Shown here piece after piece: positions 4,147-8,356 of a stretch of 8,356 bases of DNA (position 1 is its first letter; each line of letters begins with the position of its first letter). The translations under genes were made by a program, and so were the position numbers. Source of the stretch: Chthoniobacteraceae bacterium (lineage in GTDB: Bacteria > Verrucomicrobiota > Verrucomicrobiia > Chthoniobacterales > Chthoniobacteraceae); NCBI GenBank assembly GCA_947478975.1, contig CANJYI010000109.1, positions 1-8,356 of the forward strand, written 5' to 3'. The notes below the pieces were generated by a model. It did no database searches and was not told where the DNA came from. It saw only the letters and a list, made by a program, of their open reading frames with translations.

Positions 4147-6474
4147 ATGGACAAAAACGCCCGTTCCCTCACAGACCCACAGGCATCCCTTCCACACGCG
4201 GAGAATCCAGAGCGCTTCACAGGCCTGCGCCTCGGGGAGGTCGCGGACGTGGCGGCCGGCCTTCCCGCCGTGGCCAGCAGTATGCGCCATGTCTTTGGTG
4301 AGATGGGACTTGCCCGCGGCTTCAACGCCCTTCTCCAGCTCAACCAAAAGGAGGGCTTCGACTGCCCCGGATGCGCCTGGCCGGATCCCGACGACGAACG
4401 CTCCGCCATCGCCGAATACTGCGAAAACGGCGCCAAGGCCATTGCGGAGGAGGCGACCACCAAAACACTGACCCCCGGATTCTTTGCGGAAAACTCGGTG
4501 GCCTCCCTCTCGGAACTGGACGACTTTGAGATCGGAAAAAAGGGGAGGATCAGCCAGCCCATGTACCTTCCTCCGGGGGCAACCCATTACCAGCCGATTG
4601 AATGGGATGACGCCTTTGCGCTGATCGCAGGCCACCTCAACGGCCTGGCCAGCCCAAACGAGGCCGTCTTCTACACCTCCGGCCGCACCAGCAACGAGGC
4701 CGCCTTTCTCTACCAACTTTTTGTCCGCGAATTTGGAACCAACAACCTGCCCGACTGCTCGAACATGTGTCACGAGTCCAGTGGGGTGGCACTTTCAGAC
4801 TCCCTCGGCATCGGCAAGGGATCGGTCACGCTGGACGACTTCTCGAAGGCCGAAATCATCCTCATTCTCGGCCAGAACCCGGGCACCAACCACCCCCGGA
4901 TGCTGACCGCACTCCAGAAGGCCACGGAAAACGGCTGCAAGATCATCTCCGTAAACCCGCTGCCGGAGGCGGGACTTATGGGGTTCCAGAACCCCCAGGA
5001 AGTCAAAGGGGCGCTGGGCATCACCGCACCCCTGACCGAGCTGTTCCTCCAAATCCGCATCAACGGAGACATGGCCCTACTCAAAGGGATCATGAAGCTG
5101 CTGCTCGCCGCCGACCGCCAGTCCGGGGGTGCTGTGCTGGACCACGCCTTCATCCGCGAACACACGGAGGGTTATGAGGCGCTCGCAGCCGGTCTCGACG
5201 CAGTAAGCTTCGAGACGGTCCTCGAGGGCTCGGGCCTTGCCATGGAGCAACTCCAGGCCGCCGCGGACCTCATCGCAGGAAAGAGCCGCATCATCGCGTG
5301 CTGGGCCATGGGGCTCACCCAGCACCGGAATGCCGTCGAAACCATCCAGGAGGTGGTCAACCTGCTCCTGTTAAAGGGAAGCATCGGGAAGCCGGGAGCA
5401 GGCACCTGCCCCGTGCGAGGCCACAGCAATGTGCAGGGCGACAGAACGATGGGGATTTATGAAAAGCCGGGAAAGCCCTTTCTCGACAAGCTCCAGGAGG
5501 TTTTTGGTTTTGCCCCCCCACGGGCCGAGGGCTGGGACGTTGTCGAGAGCATCAAGGCGATGCATTCGGGCCTGGGGCGGGTTTTCATCGCCATGGGCGG
5601 CAACTTCCTATCGGCCACCCCCGACACGCTCTTTACCGCGGAGGCGCTGCGGCGCTGCGCCCTGACGGTTCAGGTTTCCACAAAACTCAACCGCAGCCAC
5701 CTGGTGCACGGCCGGGAGGCGCTGATCCTCCCCACCCTCGGACGGAGTGATCAGGACAGGGTGCACGGGGAGCTTCAGTTTGTGACGTGCGAGAACTCCA
5801 TGGGCGTTGTGCAGGCATCCCGGGGCGGGCTCACCCCAGTCTCGCCCCACCTGCTGAGCGAACCGACCATCGTCACGCGCCTGGCACGCGCCACGCTGGG
5901 AGGCCGCAGCCTAGTGGACTGGGAAAGTTTCGACCGACACTACGACCACATCCGCGACGCCATTGAAAAAACCATCCCGGGATTTTCAAAATACAATGCC
6001 CGCGCCCGAATCCCCGGCGGCTTCTACTTGCCCAACGCAAACCGGGAGGGACGTTTCAGCACGGCTGGAGGAAAGGCCCGGTTCCATGTCTCCGAGCTCT
6101 CCTTTCCGAGGATCGGTCGAGACGAATACCTCATGATGACCATCCGCAGCCACGACCAGTTCAACACCACCATTTATGGCTTGGACGACCGGTACCGCGG
6201 GGTTTTCCACGAGCGCCGCGTTGTTTTCATGAACCCGGGGGACATCAAAAGGGAGGGCTGGGAGCCCGGGGAGGTTGTGGACCTCTTCAACCACACCGAC
6301 GGAGTTGAGCGCGTGGCGCGCCGGTTCATTCTTGTCGCCTATCCGATTCCCGAAAGGTGCCTAGCCACCTACTTTCCAGAAACCAACGTCCTCGTCCCCA
6401 TCGGGAGCGTGGCGAAGCGAAGCAACACGCCCGTCTCAAAGGCCGTGGTGCTCACGCTGCGCAAGTCTTCCTGA
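4147..6474 (+). CDS. ydeP: FdhF/YdeP-family molybdopterin oxidoreductase (formate dehydrogenase alpha-like)
   Basis: The 775-residue cytoplasmic protein matches the YdeP branch of the formate dehydrogenase/DMSO-reductase superfamily (E. coli YdeP is about 760 residues). Near the N terminus, GFDCPGCAWPDP (70-81) and EYCENGAKAI (90-99) supply Cys73, Cys76 and Cys92, the cysteines this branch uses in place of the four-Cys iron-sulfur motif of classical formate dehydrogenase. YTSGRTSNEAAFLYQLF (176-192) and DCSNMCHESSG (203-213) follow; Cys208 aligns with the Mo-ligating Cys/Sec of FdhF. LILGQNPGTNHPRML (239-253), GKPGAGTCPVRGHSNVQGD (414-432) and TKLNRSHLVHGR (512-523) are cofactor-binding stretches. 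FNTTIYGLDDRYRG (672-685) opens the C-terminal dinucleotide-binding domain. There is no signal peptide and no neighbouring small subunit. The true substrate of this branch is not established, and E. coli YdeP is linked to acid resistance. The upstream fdhD and convergent OFA transporter make formate or oxalate chemistry plausible. Confidence 0.93.
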   Translation: MDKNARSLTDPQASLPHAENPERFTGLRLGEVADVAAGLPAVASSMRHVFGEMGLARGFNALLQLNQKEGFDCPGCAWPDPDDERSAIAEYCENGAKAIAEEATTKTLTPGFFAENSVASLSELDDFEIGKKGRISQPMYLPPGATHYQPIEWDDAFALIAGHLNGLASPNEAVFYTSGRTSNEAAFLYQLFVREFGTNNLPDCSNMCHESSGVALSDSLGIGKGSVTLDDFSKAEIILILGQNPGTNHPRMLTALQKATENGCKIISVNPLPEAGLMGFQNPQEVKGALGITAPLTELFLQIRINGDMALLKGIMKLLLAADRQSGGAVLDHAFIREHTEGYEALAAGLDAVSFETVLEGSGLAMEQLQAAADLIAGKSRIIACWAMGLTQHRNAVETIQEVVNLLLLKGSIGKPGAGTCPVRGHSNVQGDRTMGIYEKPGKPFLDKLQEVFGFAPPRAEGWDVVESIKAMHSGLGRVFIAMGGNFLSATPDTLFTAEALRRCALTVQVSTKLNRSHLVHGREALILPTLGRSDQDRVHGELQFVTCENSMGVVQASRGGLTPVSPHLLSEPTIVTRLARATLGGRSLVDWESFDRHYDHIRDAIEKTIPGFSKYNARARIPGGFYLPNANREGRFSTAGGKARFHVSELSFPRIGRDEYLMMTIRSHDQFNTTIYGLDDRYRGVFHERRVVFMNPGDIKREGWEPGEVVDLFNHTDGVERVARRFILVAYPIPERCLATYFPETNVLVPIGSVAKRSNTPVSKAVVLTLRKSS

Positions 6475-6493
6475 ATAAATCCCGCGCGCCTTT

Positions 6494-6580
6494 GAATCAG
6501 TGATTCATCCGCAGGCTGCACAGATTCAACAGATTAGAGAAGATCTCAACCGACATCTGTGGAATCTATCATCTGCGGAT
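6494..6580. repeat. Palindromic REP-like intergenic element
   Basis: An imperfect inverted repeat has arms at 6507-6535 and 6554-6580. Read as ATCCGCAG at the left end, it mirrors CTGCGGAT at the right end, and the inner parts (ACAGATTCAACAGATT against CATCTGTGGAATCT) pair over most of their length. It is preceded by a perfect small palindrome, GAATCA-G-TGATTC (6494-6506). The composition is more AT-rich than the flanking genes. It sits in the convergent gap between the oxidoreductase stop and the small transporter gene, so its transcript could also help end transcription from either side. The look is that of dispersed REP-type repeats; copy number cannot be seen here. Confidence 0.55.
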
Positions 6581-6631
6581 CACTGCCCGCCCCTGACGAG
6601 TCAGCGGAAAGTCCCCCACCGGGAACACGCC

Positions 6632-6760
6632 CTAGGGCACTGGAGCCGGTGCCGTTTGTGCGGGCGGCTGGCTGAAAAGAGGGGTGGCTTTCTTGATGGA
6701 TTGCGTCACGCCCCACCCCAAAGGCAGGGCGACGAGCAGCCAGGACAGGAACAGTTTCAT
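6632..6760 (-). CDS. 42-residue membrane peptide, MFS (OFA) transporter small subunit type
   Basis: Starting at the ATG complementary to 6758-6760, this tiny gene encodes MKLFLSWLLVALPLGWGV, then TQSIKKATPLFSQ and a Pro/Ala-rich tail. Residues 3-18 form one transmembrane helix. The arrangement (start MK, the W..V..PL.WGV.Q..KA...F pattern, and a position directly behind an OFA-family carrier) matches the short proteins annotated as 'MFS transporter small subunit'. Here it begins only 15 bases after the transporter stop, on the same strand, indicating a shared transcript. By family knowledge it is expected to associate with the carrier in the inner membrane; its precise role is not well established. 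There is no Shine-Dalgarno motif, and CTTTCTCTTTCCC directly precedes the ATG. The stop codon lies in a ten-base palindrome (6629-6638). A chance short frame is possible but unlikely given the pattern and position. Confidence 0.82.
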   Translation of the reverse strand: MKLFLSWLLVALPLGWGVTQSIKKATPLFSQPPAQTAPAPVP

Positions 6761-6775
6761 GGGAAAGAGAAAGGA

Positions 6776-8098
6776 TCAGGGCTGTTTGAGGTGGTGCCGC
6801 TCAGAGACTGGCCGCACCAGCAGATTTGAAACGAGTCCGACGCCAAGCAGAGCGCACATGAGATAAAAGGTCCCGTTGTAGGCCTCCGCCTTTGGAATGC
6901 CACCGGCCACCCGGCTGGTAAACAGGCTGTTGATCAGACCTGGGCCGATCACGGCCGCCACACTCCACGCAGTGATGAGACGGCCGTGAATGGCACCGAC
7001 CTGATAGGAGCCAAACAAGTCCCGCAAATAGGCCGGGATCGTGGCAAAGCCGCCGCCGTACATGCTGATGATTAGGGCCGTACAAGCCACAAACAGCGTT
7101 TTATTCTGGGTTTGCTGCGCATACGGCAACACCGCATAGAGCGCCGCCCCAAGGATGAAGTAGATGCTGTAAACCGCCTTGCGGCCGGTAAGGTCCGACA
7201 CCGAGGACCAGGCGAAACGCCCGCCCATGTTGAATATACTCAACAGCCCCGTGAAGCCGGCTCCGATCGCGGCTGAAACACCGAACATATCCTGACACAT
7301 GTCGGCGGCGCGTCCGAGAACGCCGATCCCCGCGCTTACATTCATACAAAGCACGACCCAAAGCAGCCAGAACTGAGGCGTCTTCCATGCGGTGTCCACC
7401 GCCACGCTCGCCCCCGTGATGGCCTGTGTGGCCGCCTTCGGAACCCAACCCTCTGGGCGCCACCCCTCGGCTGGCACCCTCACCAGAAAAGCCCCAAACA
7501 GCATGAAGACTGAGTAGCTCCCAGCCATGACCAGCAAGGCCTCCCCTGCCCCCGTGGTGCCCTCTCCCGCGAAGTGCTTCATCAGTTCCTGCGCCAGGGG
7601 CGAGCCGATCAGAGCCCCTCCGCCAAAGCCCATGATCGCCATTCCCGTGGCCATTCCCGGCCTGTCCGGAAACCACTTTACCAGAGTTGATACCGGCGAA
7701 ATATAGCCCAGCCCCAACCCGATACCTCCCACGATTCCGTAACCAAAAAGAAGCAACGGCAGAGACTGGATCCGCACGGCCAAAGAAGAGAGCACCAGTC
7801 CGCCGCAAAAAAGAAACAAAGAGGCCAGCATTGTCTTGCGCGGACCGCTGCGCTCCACCCACTTGCCAAAAACCGCGGCGGACAATCCCAACATCATCAG
7901 CGCAATCTGATAGGCGAACTGCACCTTGGTGATATCCGTACCCAGCGCAAGGGTCAGAGGCTTGTTAAAAACACTGAAGCCGTAAACCTGCCCAATGCAC
8001 ATGTGCACGGCAATGGCGGCCGGAGGAACGAGCCAACGGTTAAAACCGGGTTGGCCCACCGTGGATTCACGCGCCAAGGCGGAAAAGGGGGAGGACAT
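6776..8098 (-). CDS. OFA-family MFS transporter (oxalate/formate antiporter type)
   Basis: The 440-residue protein is a 12-helix major facilitator of the oxalate:formate antiporter (OFA) family, an inner-membrane carrier for small carboxylates. The ATG complementary to 8096-8098 is chosen because helix 1 (RWLVPPAAIAVHMCIGQVYGFSVF, 21-44) then starts after a normal short cytosolic lead; the in-frame ATG at 8215 would add 39 basic, non-conserved residues. Family features include GQVYGFSVFNKPL (36-48), GKWVERSGPRK (78-88, the MFS loop 2-3 motif), GGIGLGLGYISPVSTLVKWFPDRPGMATGMAIMGFG (124-159, OFA hallmark), NMGGRFAWSSVSDLTGRK (290-307), and MYGGGFATIPAYLRDLFG (346-363). Predicted helix 11 (about 368-389) has Arg373 but no Lys, whereas OxlT binds oxalate with a helix 11 Lys; substrate is therefore uncertain. 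It converges on the FdhD/YdeP genes and precedes its small subunit. Confidence 0.92.
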   Translation of the reverse strand: MSSPFSALARESTVGQPGFNRWLVPPAAIAVHMCIGQVYGFSVFNKPLTLALGTDITKVQFAYQIALMMLGLSAAVFGKWVERSGPRKTMLASLFLFCGGLVLSSLAVRIQSLPLLLFGYGIVGGIGLGLGYISPVSTLVKWFPDRPGMATGMAIMGFGGGALIGSPLAQELMKHFAGEGTTGAGEALLVMAGSYSVFMLFGAFLVRVPAEGWRPEGWVPKAATQAITGASVAVDTAWKTPQFWLLWVVLCMNVSAGIGVLGRAADMCQDMFGVSAAIGAGFTGLLSIFNMGGRFAWSSVSDLTGRKAVYSIYFILGAALYAVLPYAQQTQNKTLFVACTALIISMYGGGFATIPAYLRDLFGSYQVGAIHGRLITAWSVAAVIGPGLINSLFTSRVAGGIPKAEAYNGTFYLMCALLGVGLVSNLLVRPVSERHHLKQP

Positions 8099-8356
8099 GG
8101 TCAAAGGGGGAAAGGAAACGCTGTAACCCTGTGCACGGCACCTTCCCACGTCAAGCCTCCCCCTCTGTCGCCGCACTGCAAACACACCCAACGCCAACCG
8201 CGCGGCATTGCCCACTGCAGGCTTCTCCTTCCCACTCTGCTCGCCTCAAAATGGGTATTGAGTGCGCCGGAGTCGTCTCAGACACGCCCTCGCGGACGCC
8301 CCTTATGGGCGAGACTCCCGCAGCCACCCGTTGTATAGTTGTCCCGCCCCCCCCGA
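8099..8356. other. Non-coding region upstream of the OFA transporter
   Basis: No supportable gene lies here. One minus-strand frame is open from the window edge to a stop at 8151-8153, but its Gly-, Arg- and Cys-rich translation does not look like a protein. The stretch holds the transporter leader, a TTGACG hexamer on the minus strand (complement of about 8149-8154) without a good -10 partner, a -10-like TATAGT on the plus strand at 8334-8339 without a -35, a potential folded element at 8269-8318, and a run of eight C at 8347-8354 near the edge. Confidence 0.5.
8269..8318 (-). other. Potential multi-hairpin RNA or repeat element
   Basis: GGAGTC (8269-8274) and GACTCC (8313-8318) can close an outer stem. 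On the minus strand, the enclosed sequence can form CGCCC-ATAAG-GGGCG (complement of 8298-8312) and CGTCC-GCGA-GGGCG, the latter with a GNRA-type loop; the two share bases at their junction, so both could not form in full at once. An alternative outer stem, GTCTC/GAGAC, overlaps the first. It lies about 170 bases upstream of the transporter start. It could be a leader RNA structure or a copy of a dispersed repeat; I do not recognise a known riboswitch. Confidence 0.3.

Noticed and set aside
4038..4773. Two minus-strand open frames opposite fdhD and the oxidoreductase
   Set aside because: Both are antisense shadows of strongly conserved genes and have no protein-like motifs.
6593..6638. Short palindromes CTGAC-GA-GTCAG (6593-6604) and GCCCTAGGGC (6629-6638)
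   Set aside because: Too short and with too small or no loop to be terminators; probably chance, although the second spans a stop codon.
6500..6866. Plus-strand open frames in and after the convergent gap
   Set aside because: They cross the palindromic repeat and run antisense to the small transporter gene and the carrier's end; the translations are unremarkable.
8099..8215. N-terminal extension of the OFA transporter to an ATG at 8215
   Set aside because: The 39 added residues are basic and unlike the family, while the start at 8098 gives a normal lead before helix 1.
8151..8354. Minus-strand open frame entering from the right edge
   Set aside because: Gly/Arg/Cys-rich translation with no fold-like pattern, and the same bases carry symmetric repeats.

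Overview
This GC-rich window comes from a bacterial chromosome and is mostly ordinary gene-dense DNA. None of the seven protein starts has a convincing Shine-Dalgarno motif; each instead follows a short C/T-rich stretch. That, together with a soluble PQQ-type dehydrogenase beside a sulfocyanin-like copper protein and a palindromic intergenic repeat, makes me lean towards Verrucomicrobiota or a relative. This is an inference from style; no taxonomic marker gene is present.

Layout, left to right. (1) Minus strand, running off the left edge: the first 107 codons of a Kup potassium transporter. Behind it, also on the minus strand, is a complete tRNA-Gln(UUG) with encoded CCA. (2) A roughly 500-base non-coding, GC-rich, hairpin-rich stretch. 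(3) A plus-strand run of four genes: a secreted PQQ-dependent sugar dehydrogenase (glucose/sorbosone dehydrogenase fold), a secreted sulfocyanin-like blue copper protein, fdhD, and a YdeP/FdhF-type molybdopterin oxidoreductase. (4) A palindromic REP-like repeat in the convergent gap. (5) A minus-strand pair: an OFA-family (oxalate/formate) MFS transporter and, 15 bases downstream, a 42-residue gene matching the 'MFS transporter small subunit' type. (6) A non-coding right end with a potential structured RNA or repeat.

How the genes may work together. Two modules are visible. The dehydrogenase and copper protein form a plausible extracytoplasmic sugar-oxidation relay, with electrons passing from PQQ to copper. 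The fdhD / YdeP-type oxidoreductase / OFA transporter group looks like a formate- or oxalate-linked module: FdhD sulfurates the molybdenum cofactor of formate dehydrogenase-like enzymes, and OFA carriers move small carboxylates. fdhD starts only 9 bases after the copper-protein gene, so the modules may share a transcript.

The most notable points are a sulfocyanin whose usual axial copper ligand Met is replaced by His, the tiny transporter subunit gene, the complete lack of Shine-Dalgarno sequences, and several structured non-coding segments. I found no CRISPR array, insertion sequence, phage gene or clearly undescribed system.
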